Assembly: GCA_019321725.1 (NCBI GenBank)
Contig: CM033107.1
Location: 13,197,445 to 13,261,444, forward strand
Source: Paulownia fortunei
Taxonomy: Eukaryota > Streptophyta > Magnoliopsida > Lamiales > Paulowniaceae
Direction of reading: 5' to 3'
Length of the DNA: 64,000 nucleotides
This document shows positions 12,097-23,294 of the stretch, one piece after another. The translations under genes and the position numbers were made by a program. Under the pieces are notes generated by a model. It was not told the DNA's origin, made no database searches, and worked only from the letters and a program-made list of their open reading frames with translations. Numbering within the stretch: the stretch's first letter is position 1; the number at the start of each line of letters is the position of its first letter.

Positions 12097-13085
12097 TCAT
12101 TTAACTAAAGAAAACAAAAGGGGAGTTGTAGTTATGGAGTCTGATGAAACATCGAACAAGGATGCTAAAAAACTAAATTCAAAGTTGTTTTCAGATAACC
12201 CTCCACCATATGTTCCTCCTATCCCATTTCCTAGGCGCTTCCATAAACAAAAGCTAGATAAGAATTTTTTTAAATTTTTAGACGTTTTTAAGAAATTGCA
12301 CATTAATATTCCTTTTGCAAATGCCTAACTATGTGAAGTTCATGAAAGAGAACATCTCCAACAAGAGAAAGCTGGAGGAATATGAGACAGTGGCACTTAC
12401 TGAGGAATGTAGTGCTATACTCCAAAAGAATTTTCCACTCAAGTTGAAAGATCCAGGGTGTTTTATAATTCCTTGCACTATTAGAAATTAAGTATTTGAT
12501 AAAGTTTAATGTGAACTTGGTGCAAGAATTAATTTAATGTCTCTGTCTATTTATAGGAAACTTGGGCTTGGAGAAGTATAGCCTACTACTGTCTCCTTGC
12601 AATTGGTGGATAGGTTCATAAAGTGTCTAAGGGGGGTCATCAAAGATGTCTTAGTTAAAGTTGGCAAGTTCATCTTCCCAGCAGACTTTATTATTCATGA
12701 CATAGAGAAAGATCATGATATTCTAATCATTCTTGGTCAGCCATTTTTAGCTACCAAAAGACCTTTGATTGATGTGCAGAAAGGCTAGCTGATTTTGAAA
12801 GTTCAAGATAAATAAGTCACGTTCAATGTTTTTAAGGCGATGAAGCATCTTAGTGGAGTAGATAGTTGTTTGCAAGTTAACATTGCTGCTAAATGTTTCA
12901 AAGCAACTGTTCAAGCAAAACAACCATCTAAGTCTTTAATAGCTTGTTCAATTGGATTTTCCAATAATGATGACCTTGTGATTATGGAATGGATGCACCA
13001 AGTGACTGGGCAACGACTGCGAGAAAACATTGATGGTGATGAGAACTTTCAAGCATCTACAAACATTTTAGTAGACCTAGTGTGA
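12097..13085 (+). pseudogene. Gypsy-C protease region
   Basis: The plus-strand translation gives PYVPPIPFPRR (the linker before protease in plant gypsy elements). The protease core follows with a broken active-site region near 12500, then QLVDRFIKCLRGVIKDVLVKV and ILGQPFLATKRPLIDVQKG, the retropepsin flap and C-terminal blocks. A tail to 13085 reads VTFNVFKAMK and on. In autonomous relatives RT follows in the same frame; here the frame ends at 13083-13085 and no RT is found. Stops occur near 12490 and 12788. Confidence 0.8.
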
Positions 13086-13125
13086 AGTCTTTCAGAGAAA
13101 GTCAGGCTGAAAACTATAAAATAAG

Positions 13126-13148
13126 TGCTTCTTGGGAGGCAACCCAAG
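13126..13148 (+). other. Conserved hairpin motif downstream of gag-pro
   Basis: CTTGGG and CCCAAG arms flank AGGCAA, giving a short perfect stem directly after the last coding codons. I recall near-identical strings near coding ends of plant gypsy elements. Its role is unknown; a termination, packaging or readthrough signal are all possible. Confidence 0.45.
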
Positions 13149-14767
13149 TCACTTTATTTTTTCTTGCTTTTATAGAATTTTCTTTGCAATTTTTTTTCAT
13201 TTGTTCTAGCTTTATATTTTGATTTAAGTTTTCATCATTCTCTAGTTAAGTTGTGCCTAATTTAATTAGGTTTGTTTTTTTTATAGGATGATGATGCCAC
13301 CTGTCACCCAAAATGCTATTGATTTTCAAGAAAGTCCTCCATTATTCAATTTCTTTGATCCATTGAGGACAATGTCTTATCTAAGTTTGGGGGTATCTGT
13401 TTTTGTCGAAATCTATGTTTGTTTTATTTTCTTTGCTTTGGGTCTTAGTTTTTTGTTTATATTCAAAGATTGCTATTTGTTTTCTTATTTAAAAAAAAGT
13501 ATATTCTTGAGTGCACTTGAATTAAATTATTATAGCCAATGATGAAATGTTGATTGCCTTAATGACAATATTTTGGAACTGATTAATGATGTCTTTGCCT
13601 TAACATTTAATGTGTGTGTTAGTTTACCTTACTTTGTGATTCTTGTTATAATTAAGCATTGATTGGTTGTCAAATTGTATTTGCCTAGAGATAGTTTATA
13701 GGGCATAAGTGTTTTCTAAAAGATCCCACCAAACTCTAGAACTTGTTTAATCACTAGTCGAGGCAAAATCCTATGTGACATAGCATTAAGAAAATGATTT
13801 AGGCTATCTTTGGACTGTTTGAGTTTATAAAAACCTACCAAATTTGTATATATTTATCCTTAATGTCCCATTTGAGCCTAATGTATTCTGTTTCTTTATC
13901 ACCGCACAAAATGTTCCTAGCCTTCACATTTTTTTGTCTACCAAATTTACTCTTCACTCAACACACAGTCAATTTAGAGCTTGACTTGTGGATTATTCAA
14001 GTGTGCATATGTTGAGAAATGTTGACAATGTTTTATCTCATCTCCCTAAGAAAAAAATAAAAAAGAGGAGATTGATGAGAAGATTGTGAAAAACACCCCT
14101 TTATTATCATTGTAAAACAACATAAGTTTGGGGGTGTAAAAATTATCTAACAAAAAAGAGAAGAAAAGCAAAAGAAAAGTGAAGGAAATGAGAAAAAATG
14201 ATAGAGAGAAAGAAAGGGTGTTTAAAGAAACATGTCAACCGAATAAAAGGAGTATGATACAAGGTTGAGAGGTTGGTTTTGGCAAGCATGGTTCTAGATT
14301 AGCTATGTGTCTTGGAGTGATTGTGAGCTACTTTACTATCGAAATTTATAACCATCACTCTAGCTTTACATTACAAGCTTTAAAAGTCCTTTTGATCTTT
14401 GATGCTATGGTTAACCTACATTAGTGGAGATTAGTGTGAAAAACAAGCATATGAAGTTTGGTTATCATATCAATTCATCTTTAGAAGAGGATTTTCTAGA
14501 AAGTGTTTAACTTTATAAACTTATCTGAGTGATGAATATGACTTGATGAACTAGCTATGCACACATGCACAAGATCATGAGGTTGAGTTAAAGTGATATA
14601 CATGTTTGCACTTAGGTAAAGATTGACGTTCGAAGTTTCATTTAAGTTGGCATTTTGGCAATTTTTGAGGCATGTTGATGATTTGGTACTTTGCGATACT
14701 CAAGTTCGCGTCTGTTTATTTATTTTAGTTATTCTTTTCTATTTTGCTTGGGAACAAGCAAATGTTT

Positions 14768-14782
14768 AAGTTTAGGGGTATT
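14768..14782 (+). other. Polypurine tract of gypsy-C
   Basis: AAGTTTAGGGGTATT immediately precedes the TG of the 3' LTR. It has the position and composition expected of the plus-strand primer. Confidence 0.75.
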
Positions 14783-16352
14783 TGTTTAGTTGGTTTATAC
14801 CAACAATTCATATGCCTTTTATTTAACATTTGATTTTTTTTAAGTATTTATGATACTTTTTATGTAATTATGTTGAAATCTTGTAGGTAATGGCAAAAGG
14901 AGAAGAAAATGAAAAGAAACAAAAACTTGGTTGAAATAATAAAGAATCCGCATTGAAGTGCTACTAATGGCAGTGTTCATATTTCAATTCTTTACTCCAA
15001 TACCATATTGACTTGATTCTTAATCCATTATAAGATCACAAGATATATCTACAACTTTTATGTTTACCACTAAATCCAATTTTTTCAATTTGAACGAGAA
15101 AAATTGGATTCAAGAGTCTGGACTAGACTGAGACTTTTTAATATGATATATCTTGGTATTTTAAGCATAACTCTCTTTAAAGATTTCTTATCAAAAATTT
15201 TTAGGCGTCTATAGAAATCTAAGACATGGATATACAATTCATTAGAACACATAAAAAGCTAATTCAAATTAAAAAGAGCTCAAAAATGGCTTGCAAAGGA
15301 ACTTAGGTGCCAAAAATAGCATGTTTGGCGCCTAGGCGTCGGTATTTAGCGCTTAGGCGCCAATTGCAAATGAGGTAGACAAAACACATGGTGCCTAGGT
15401 GCCATTTCTTGGTGCTTAGTCCATATGATGTGTTTTTTTTAAAGTTTGATTTTTCGGCCTTGAATTTTTACCTCACTTTGGAAGAACTATAAAAGTTAAC
15501 TTTCAACAAGACTTTGGGCATCTCGAGACTTAAGAAGACTTGGAGAAACTAAAAGAGAGGAAGGAAGAAGGCTTGGGGATGAAGTTGGGAGCTTCATCAT
15601 TCAAGATTTCTAGATTTTTTTCTTTCATTTTTCTTGTGATTTTGCTTTTACCAAGAATTCAAATTTGTCCATGTATTTGATAGACAAGATTATGGGCTAA
15701 TTCTCTTTTCTAAGGTTTTAATTGAACTTAATTATGATGATTTGAATTTATCTTTTAATTAAATTGAATATTTATTTGATTCAGTTGAAGTTTTTTATAT
15801 GGTTCTTAATGCTTTCAATTACTTGTCCACTAATTGAATGATTTACTAATCATATTGATTTGAGAGATGATATATGTATAAAAATCCATAGAGACCAATG
15901 GTTTATATGATTTGTGCAGTTTTAATTGAGATCCATAGAGACCAATGATTTATTGATTATTTAATTTACATAGGAATATAGTGGGTTAGTAACGTAAAGT
16001 TTTCATTTCACCTTGGGAGAGACTCTTGAATAATTGACGGATTCTCGACTATCAACTAGGAAAATAAATTGAGATTGATGCATTTGAGTGTTCAAATCTA
16101 ATTAATTATAGTGAAATCATAGATCCTAGGTTTTTAAGTCAAAGAAGTTAATCTTAATTTGCTTTTTCACATTAGTTAAGTATTTTGTTAGTTTGCGTTA
16201 ATCACCACTTTGATTTGATTATTTAAATAGAATTAAAGTTAACAAATTTCGGTACTTAGTAATTGAACAGTCCTTGTGGGAACAATATCCTGCTTATCCC
16301 CTTTATTACTTATCTACGATAGCATACACTTGCATTTGCAAAATCTGCAACA
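14783..16352 (+). repeat. Gypsy-C 3' LTR
   Basis: A 1570-bp LTR starting TGTTTAGTTGGTTTATACC and ending TCTGCAACA. It differs from the 5' LTR by many substitutions. One clear indel lies in the GC-rich block, where this copy has two palindromic arms (15327-15338 and 15350-15361) and the 5' LTR has one. A TATAAAAG lies at 15488-15495. Confidence 0.85.
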
Positions 16353-16822
16353 AGATCCATATATAGTTCGTTGTCCATAATGACTCCCAAGGATTTGAGT
16401 CTCTCGATCAAGGCTATTATCTTCAGTCTATGATCATGAACTGAAGAGTCTTCCATCATACGACATTGAAAGAGCTCCCTAGAGACTTGGTATCTAGCTT
16501 GCCTTGTATGTTAACCATACAATTTCTTTAGATAAAGGTGGATATCAACAACATATGCCATACCCTCATGTTGTCTTTGCAACTCGTTTGACATAGATGC
16601 TATTATATAGAACCAAGCCTGCAAATCATCCTTAACATGTTGACGATATTCTGATTGCTCTTCCTCTGTGGCCTCCTCTGGTAGAGCCAGTGGTGCTATG
16701 TCGAGGACATAAACCCTTTTTTTGGATTGGAAAACTATCTGAAGGTTCCTTAACCAGTCAATATAGTTGGAACCAATGAGTTTGTTGGTGTCAAGAATTG
16801 ATGCAAGTTGATTTTTAGCCAT
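16353..16822 (-). pseudogene. gag: Copia-1 gag, N-terminal part
   Basis: Starts MAKNQLASILDTNKLIGSNY and continues IDWLRNLQIVFQSKKRVYVLD, then EYRQHVKDDLQAWFYIIASM and ELQRQHEG. This is the copia gag N-terminal (UBN2/DUF4219-type) pattern. After a stop at about 16508 it goes on with ARYQVSRELFQ, MEDSSVHDH and LIERLKSLGVIMDNELYMD up to the gypsy-C target site. The start at 16822 is supported by the same MAKNPLA start in copia-3 (51091). Function would be capsid assembly. Confidence 0.88.
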
Positions 16823-18370
16823 AATGTAAATCAGATATCAACAAAACACGAGGCAAAAAATAAACATGCATTCAATAGTTTAATCATTTATAATAAGGTC
16901 TTTAATTATAAATATCTCCCACTATTTTCTTTGAATCCCATCACTCTCTTGAAGAATATTCAGAAAATCATATTTCCTAGTAGGCTTGAAGTCCAATTAG
17001 TCTTATTATACAACCCAATTTTATGAGCCCATATGATAAAACAAAAAGGTAGCTAATATATTGGAAATTGCATCCCATGAAACCTTCAAGCTATTTTGCC
17101 TCAATACGTTCCGTACACCCCAATTTTATGAGCCCATATGGTACTATATATCAAGCATGTCCCACCAAACATCTATGTGATTAGGACAACTAAAGTATGT
17201 CTCATGACTCGTGGCCAACATCTTTAGCCTTCTTACCCCCACGGACATCTCTATGCAATTAGTGGTCATAGCTATTACCTCCACTTAGCACATCCCATGA
17301 CTCGTGGCTAACGGATTAAGTATGGCAGCATTTCACATGCCAACAACTTTTGATGGAAGGCTTGGATGATTGGGCCCCGCCCAATATTTTCCATTAACGC
17401 TTGATATAAAATTCATAAATTCTTAAACTTATAACATTTCTAAGTGAGGGTTTCAATTTTACCAAGACCTCATCATTTTATTTCGTGTCGTTTATTTAAT
17501 GTTACACTATCCTAAGATTGCAAGCATAATCAAAGGAAAACATTAAATGAACCTATGCATGCATCTACAATACATACATAATGGGATAATCATGAGCCTT
17601 TTCCTGTACGATCCACTCGAGCCATAGTATTTCTTAAGGCCAATCTAAAAGTAATTAACCAAAACGATAATAATTCCTATATATTGCATGAGTGTATCAC
17701 CCATAAATTTGTGGGCCTTGAATCCTTGCTTTTCTCTACCTTGCTCCTTCTTCTTACCCACTAAAAGAAAAAGAAGACCTCACCATCCTAATATTACTCT
17801 CATTATAATTGTATAATCTAACAAGAAACTTTGGAATTTCTTCCAAGAGGAGGTACATTAGAGGGAGAGAATTTACATTCAAAGTCAAAAATAGAGAAAA
17901 AGGCAAGACTCGTAGGCCCCATTTTAATCAAAAACTCAAAGCATAAACCATACATAGAAAATAAATGGTCTAAGCTCCATGATCATTCATCCCATTCATG
18001 CTTAATTTAATCATTACATGATAAAAACTCAGAGCATGTAAATTAGTCATGGTATTTCATAAAAGAAAATTAGAATTTTAAATTTAACATTTAATTTTAA
18101 AAAAAAAAATTTGCATGTGACACGAAAATGGGCCAGCAGACGATCTGCTACCCAGCAAAATTACATGTCGGAGTCGTGGCGCCATGAGGCGTCCAGTCCA
18201 GATTTTTTTTTAATTTATTTCATTTTTGTGTCATGCAATTTAACACTTTAAAATCATGCAGAAAATTCCTGAATTATAATTCCCAAACAAAAATGAAATT
18301 AAATATATTTTTCATCATATGAACAATTCATATATATAACATCAGAAAAACAATAAAAATGCATAAACCA
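16823..18370 (-). other. Copia-1 long leader (5' UTR)
   Basis: About 1.55 kb between PBS and gag with no recognisable protein. Its features are repeated CCCAATTTTATGAGCCCATAT strings near 17015 and 17115 and a GC-rich block at about 18120-18205 inside otherwise AT-rich DNA. The same leader, diverged, is present in copia-2, copia-3, copia-4 and copia-5, so it is a fixed part of these elements. It may hold packaging or translation signals, or an intron; I cannot prove which. Confidence 0.65.
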
Positions 18371-18385
18371 AGGCTTCGATACCAT
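18371..18385 (-). other. PBS of copia-1 (tRNA-iMet type)
   Basis: The minus strand reads ATGGTATCGAAGCC right after the 5' LTR. This resembles the TGGTATCAGAGC site used by plant copia elements, which pairs with the 3' end of initiator Met tRNA, with a small AG/GA change. Confidence 0.8.
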
Positions 18386-20465
18386 TGTTGTGTTCACGTA
18401 GTCGCAGGATTGCAAGCATAGTGGAAATTTAAATTTTTTTAACAATTGAAATAAAATCATACATCATATGTAAATATGCATATTCCAGATTTGATGCAAT
18501 TTTTGGTTTACATTTCTTATTGCTTATTTAACAAAATTAAACAACCAAAGTTTCATGATTATAACTTTCAAGTAATTCATTGATGAAGGGTAAGAAGGAA
18601 TTCAGATTCCTCAAGCTCCTCTCAAATAATTTCTATAGCCTCTCAAAACATTCACCAAGGACTCTAAGTGTAGTCACTCTAACGGTATCCACAATTTCAA
18701 GCAAATCCACAAGCTTCAAATCCTTACTAGTGAATTTGAACTTCTTATTTTAAAATCTATTTGAGAGTGAAGATTAATTCTTGAATCAACAAGTGATGGA
18801 AGAATTAACCTTTTAATCAAAAAGGGATGGAATCTTTTGATGGAGTAAAATAGAACACAAAAAATGAGAAGGAGAACAAGATAGGGGGTCGAAAATTTTA
18901 GCCCTTTTACTTGTAGTTTTTGGCCTCTTCTTGTGTATTTATATACATAATGTAGTCTTGACCTAATCCCATTAGGTCTCCAACTCTTACCCTAATTAGT
19001 CCCCTAATGCAATTAGGAAACCTTCTCATTCCTTATCTCTTATTTCTTTTGCCTCAAGACAAATTCTTTCTATATTTATTAGGACTCTTTAATTCTAGCA
19101 ATTAAAAAAATAAAATCTAATGGGCCTCTAACCCCATGGGCTTGGACTCTAATTAATTTAATAAAGTGCAATTAATTGATCTCCATTAATTAATTAAAAG
19201 CTCAATACAATTAATTTATCCAATCAATTAATTGGCTAGTTCCATCATAAGCCACCTGATCATATTAGACCCAATTAAAATAATTATATTAATAAGCCAC
19301 CTAATCATATTAGATCTAATCATATTATTTTAATTAGTTAAATTAATTTAACTCCATAAATTTATTTTATGCCAAGCTAATATAATTGGTCTCCATCAAT
19401 TATTTAATTCACTCTCAAGAGCCCATAATCATTATTAGGTTCAAATAAATAATTTGTATGTGACCCATTAGGTTCACAACTAAGTTAACTTTAAACTTGC
19501 AATATTTGCAACTTATAAATAAATTTAATATTTTGATTAATTAATTCAATTAATTAATCTGCTTGAAATTAACCCCATAATTATAAGAACCTCACAAATC
19601 AAGGGAAGCACCTAACAGTGCATCTTGACTACCTAGTTTTGGGTGAATAGAAAGTGAACATTTTTCTATTACGAGTATCATGCAAATATGGCCCCCCTAT
19701 GAACTAATCTCCCGATTAAGTCTAAGGCATGGATTATTAGTCAAAACTCTATTTTGACTTAATAACAATGATTCCATTTCTAGTCACATTGATCCTTTAA
19801 TAAATCACTAGAAAACTTTATGTCTAGTATTCATCCTGTCTTAGCCAAGGTCTTCGTGATCAAGGACTATGAAAGCATATGAGATTTTCTATTCTATGAG
19901 ATAGGTGATGGATCATTTATTGGCTACTCATTAACCTCCGTACACGAAGATCATACACCCCACATAAGCCCCTTATAATTATCATGTAATCAGGAAATAC
20001 ATCAAAGTGTATTATGTCGTGCACAAGGCTACTATGGTGCCTCAAATCAAAGGACTAATTAATGCACTATTATAACTAGAAAATTCTCATTTGAAAAATA
20101 ATATTTTCTAATTGAGAATTTCTTAGTGGGTCGTTCAATGTACTCTTTTCCTAACAAGCACCCACAAATATGCACTAGCGTCTCTATGCCAATATCTTTG
20201 GAATGAGATATTCTCCTTTCGAGTATGTATCATGTGTGCAAGTCTATTGGGCTTATCGATGTCCTATCTCAATGAACCCCTAACTCATAACATGTTTAAG
20301 ATCAAAGCCATAGAGGCATAGTCCATGATCACCATCATATGTGTGATCATGCTCTATAAAGATAAAAATAATTAAAGATTATTTATCTTAATATTATGAA
20401 TAAGACTATTTTTTTCAAGAGTATAAAAGCTTGCCACTAATTGGCTCTCTGGCACTACTCTAATA
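18386..20465 (-). repeat. Copia-1 5' LTR
   Basis: A 2080-bp LTR, on the plus strand TGTTGTGTTCACG to CACTACTCTAATA, paired with 3479-5674. It is shorter by about 115 bp in indels. A TATA box lies at 18932-18950. It is bounded on the outer side by the minisatellite. Confidence 0.88.
18932..18950 (-). promoter_or_regulatory. LTR TATA box of copia-1 (5' LTR)
   Basis: The minus strand reads TATGTATATAAATACACAA, matching the TATA of the 3' LTR and embedded in the same imperfect palindrome. This copy would have driven the genomic transcript. Confidence 0.6.
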
Positions 20466-21165
20466 GCTCAGGCCCTAATAACCTCAGGAGCATCCATCTT
20501 TGAGGCCTCGAGAGTTTGGAGTGTCTATTCTTGGACCTCGAGAGTGTTTGTCCCCATAGTTACAAGAGTCAGGAGTGTCTGTCCTCATGGGTCCTCAAGA
20601 GTCAGGAGCATCTTTTCTTATAGCCTCAAAATCTCACAACCTTAAGAGTTAAGAGTGTCATTCCTCATAGCTTCGAGAATCAAGTGCATCCTTCTTCACG
20701 ACATCAAGAGTTAGGAGCGTCCATCCTCATGGCCTCAGAGCTCAGATCCCAGTGGCCTTATAACCATCTAGCCTCATTGCCTCAGGAGTTAGGAGCGTCC
20801 TTCCTCATACCCTCAAGATTTGGAAGCATCCTTCTTCAAGGCCTTGAGAGTCAAGAGTGTCCATCCTCGCGGCTATAAGAGTCGAGAGAATAGATCCTCA
20901 TGGCCTCAGGAGTCAGGAGCATCCTTACTTGTAACCTCAATAGTCAGAAGCATCATTTGTTGAGGCCCCATGAGTTAGGAGCGTCCATCCTTTGGCCTCA
21001 AAGAGTTAGGAGCGTCCATCTCTATGGCCTTAGGAGTTAGGAGCATCCTTCTTCACTACCTTGAGAGTTAAGAGCATCCTTCCTTGCAGTCACAAGATTA
21101 AAGAGCGTCCATCTTTTTGGCTTTAGGATCTCATACCCCAACAACCTCATAAGCATTTTCTAACA
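20466..21165. repeat. Minisatellite, block 3
   Basis: About 22 imperfect 30-33 bp units of the GAGAGTCAGGAGCATCC family, continuing block 2 across the copia-1 insertion. Units are clearest at 20650-21060. A 64-codon open frame at 20684-20878 crosses several units but only by chance. Confidence 0.8.
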
Positions 21166-23294
21166 TAAATTTTCGTTGTATGTAAAAATTAAAAGAAGAA
21201 GAACAATTGAACAAATAAAATTTTATTGAATTGAAAGAATGTATGTAGATACAATTTCTATTTTACTCCTCTAATTCTTTTACTCTAGAATAAGGATTTT
21301 GGGATTTAAAATTTTGGAGGTATAATTGTTGATTTGATCTCCTTCAACCTTGATTTCGTGCTTCAATAATGTCAATTTAAGGGTTTAGCACCACGATCTC
21401 AATTAAATGTTACAACTTAAAGAATGTTGACTTTGTGGATTTGATAACTTGTTAATGGAATTAACTCATGGATCACCTCCAAAGTGGATTCAGTCTTCAA
21501 TAATGTTATTTATAGGTCTTAGTACCTTAATCTTAAATTAAATACTATTATTTAAATGAAATCCACAATGAATGTCTTGATATTCACCTTGAGCGCCTAG
21601 ATCTCCTTGAATTTGTTGTATCTAGATTTTTGGAGATGATCCCTATTTATACTTGTAGGATAGGAATTTTTACCATTTTTACTTGATGACAATGGAAGAT
21701 TTGATGGGCATTTACTACCTTAATCACAAGATGTAATTTGAATTCCCAAAATATTGATATTCAATTCCATTATTTGCAAGATACAAACTTTATTGCCAAA
21801 ATATTATAATTTGATACATAGTAATATTTAATTTCTTTATCAATTAATCTTGGAATTCGACGATAATTCCAAAAATAAATAAAAATATAAAACTGATAAG
21901 TAAAAAATATATTACACATATTAATATATAATTGACTATAAATTTTTCATACCTACAAATGTCCCCTTGAGATTTGTTCATGTTTATTTGTTTTTACGGA
22001 TGTGAAAATTGAATGGGTCTCAACACTTTCATTAGTAGGATCAAGTCACAATAGTTTACTTAAACTTATTTGGAATATTGAGATAGTTTAATCTCTTATC
22101 AAGGAGTTCTTTTACTGAATTAATTTGAATTTGTAGATAGTTTATCATCATATTAAGAAATTTTTTACTTGAATTTATTTGAAATTTGTAGATAGTTTAT
22201 ACTCATATCAAGTAGTTTTTATTTGAATTTAAAATTTATAGATAATTCAAACTTGTATCAAGAAGTTTTCAATTAAATTTTAATTTTTTGGATAATTTAT
22301 ATTCATATCAAGGAGTCTTCAATTTGATTTGACTTGTAGACCTTTTATACTCTTAACAATGAATATTATTACAATTACGCTCTTATAAGGAGCACTCGAA
22401 CAAAATTTAATTTGAAAATTTTAGATAGTTTGAACTTGTATCTAGGAGCATTGGTAATTTGAAGATGATTCCCCTTCTTCTCCATTTGTTGGGAATTGAA
22501 TTTCAACAACTTCAGTTTCATACTTTGACCCCTTTGAATGGAATTTGATTGAAGACATAGAACATCGTCTTCATTTGTCTCATTTAAATGAAATTTGATA
22601 ATTTTGTAGATTGAATTGTTGATTTGAACTCCTTCAAACTTGATTTCATCTTTTAACAATGTCAAGTCAAGGGTTAACACCACGATTTTGAATTAAATGT
22701 TATAACTTCAAGAATGTTAACTTTGTGGATTTGATAACTAGTTGATGGAATAGACCCCCTAATCTCCTCGAAAGTAGATTTAATATTCAATAATATTAAT
22801 TCAAGGGTTTAGCACCTTAATCTCAAATTAAATGCTATTATTCGAATGGACTCCATAACAAACATCTTGATATTCGCTTTAAGTACTGTGGATATCATTG
22901 AATTTGATGGACTTGGATTGAGAATTTTGGGGACTTACTCCAACTTCTCTCTTACTTGGAGTTAATTGTTGTTTCTGTATCTAACTCTTTGGAGATAACC
23001 TCTATTTATACTTATAGGATAGGAGTTCTTACCATTTGCACTTAATGACAAGGGACGATTTAATTCATCCTTCATAATTTGGTGGGCATTTACTGCCTTA
23101 ATCACAAGATATGATTTGAAGAACAAAAAATATTGGTATTCATTTCCATAATTTACAAAACACAATCTTTATTATCAAAATATTATAATTAGACATATAG
23201 TAATATTTAATTTCTTTATCAATTAATCTTGAAATTCAATGATCATTCCAAAAATAAGTAAAGATGTAAAATCGATAAGTAAAAAATATATTAC
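21166..23294. mobile_element. Unidentified AT-rich insertion in the minisatellite
   Basis: A 2.1-kb block with minisatellite on both sides, hence an insertion or replacement. Internally, 21325-21930 is repeated at 22615-23294 at an offset of about 1290; both copies begin with AATTGTTGATTTGA and end with AAAAAATATATTACACAT. Between them are about six tandem 60-bp units (22070-22450). No protein motif, PBS or PPT is evident. It could be a small non-autonomous LTR element (LARD-like) with 0.6-0.7 kb direct repeats, or a duplicated gene-flank fragment. Confidence 0.45.
22070..22450. repeat. Tandem repeat of about 60 bp
   Basis: Repeating pattern of GAATTTGTAGATAGTTTATA then CTCATATCAAGGAGT then a short TTCAATTTGA tail, about six degenerate units. 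It separates the two direct repeats of the surrounding insertion. Confidence 0.6.

Larger units (their letters stand above)
13086..14782 (+). other. Gypsy-C non-coding 3' region replacing pol
   Basis: No retroelement domain is recognisable on either strand. It contains a GGGAGGCAACCCAAG hairpin motif at its start, AAGTTTGGGGGT-like tracts at about 13382, 14121 and 14768, and AT-rich filler. The last tract abuts the 3' LTR and is the likely working PPT. The short plus-strand open frame at 13288-13542 is hydrophobic but matches nothing I know. Confidence 0.6.
9095..16352 (+). mobile_element. Gypsy-C: non-autonomous gag-protease LTR element
   Basis: A plus-strand element of 7.26 kb with both LTRs (9095-10631 and 14783-16352), a PBS matching Asp tRNA, gag, protease, a 1.7-kb non-coding stretch and a PPT. 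Flanking AGATCTA (9088-9094) and AGATCCA (16353-16359) form a target duplication with one mismatch, and removing the element rejoins copia-1 gag. No RT, RNase H or integrase motif is visible in the 13086-14782 interval or elsewhere. The gag is of the type found in Athila/Tat-like plant gypsy elements. It would have depended on enzymes supplied by a relative. Confidence 0.85.
3479..20465 (-). mobile_element. Copia-1: LTR retrotransposon with nested gypsy-C
   Basis: A complete but dead Ty1/copia element on the minus strand. In transcriptional order it has a 5' LTR (18386-20465), a PBS matching initiator-Met tRNA, a leader of about 1.5 kb, gag, protease, integrase, reverse transcriptase, RNase H, a PPT, and a 3' LTR (3479-5674). 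Gypsy-C (9095-16352) splits gag. Without that insert the element would be about 9.7 kb. The 5-bp flanks (ACTCG left, GCTCA right) are only a poor target duplication match, while the minisatellite on both sides supports a simple insertion. Frameshifts and stops throughout make it inactive. The RT and integrase resemble the common plant copia type often labelled TNT1-94-like; I do not assign a finer lineage. Confidence 0.9.

Noticed and set aside
13288..13542. Hydrophobic frame in gypsy-C as an env-like gene
   Set aside because: Short, without conserved blocks or a signal peptide, and lying in AT-rich non-coding DNA that naturally encodes Phe/Leu-rich frames.
20684..20878. Minisatellite-spanning frame as a repeat protein
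   Set aside because: Unit length varies between 30 and 33 bp, so register shifts; the frame is not present in the other blocks.
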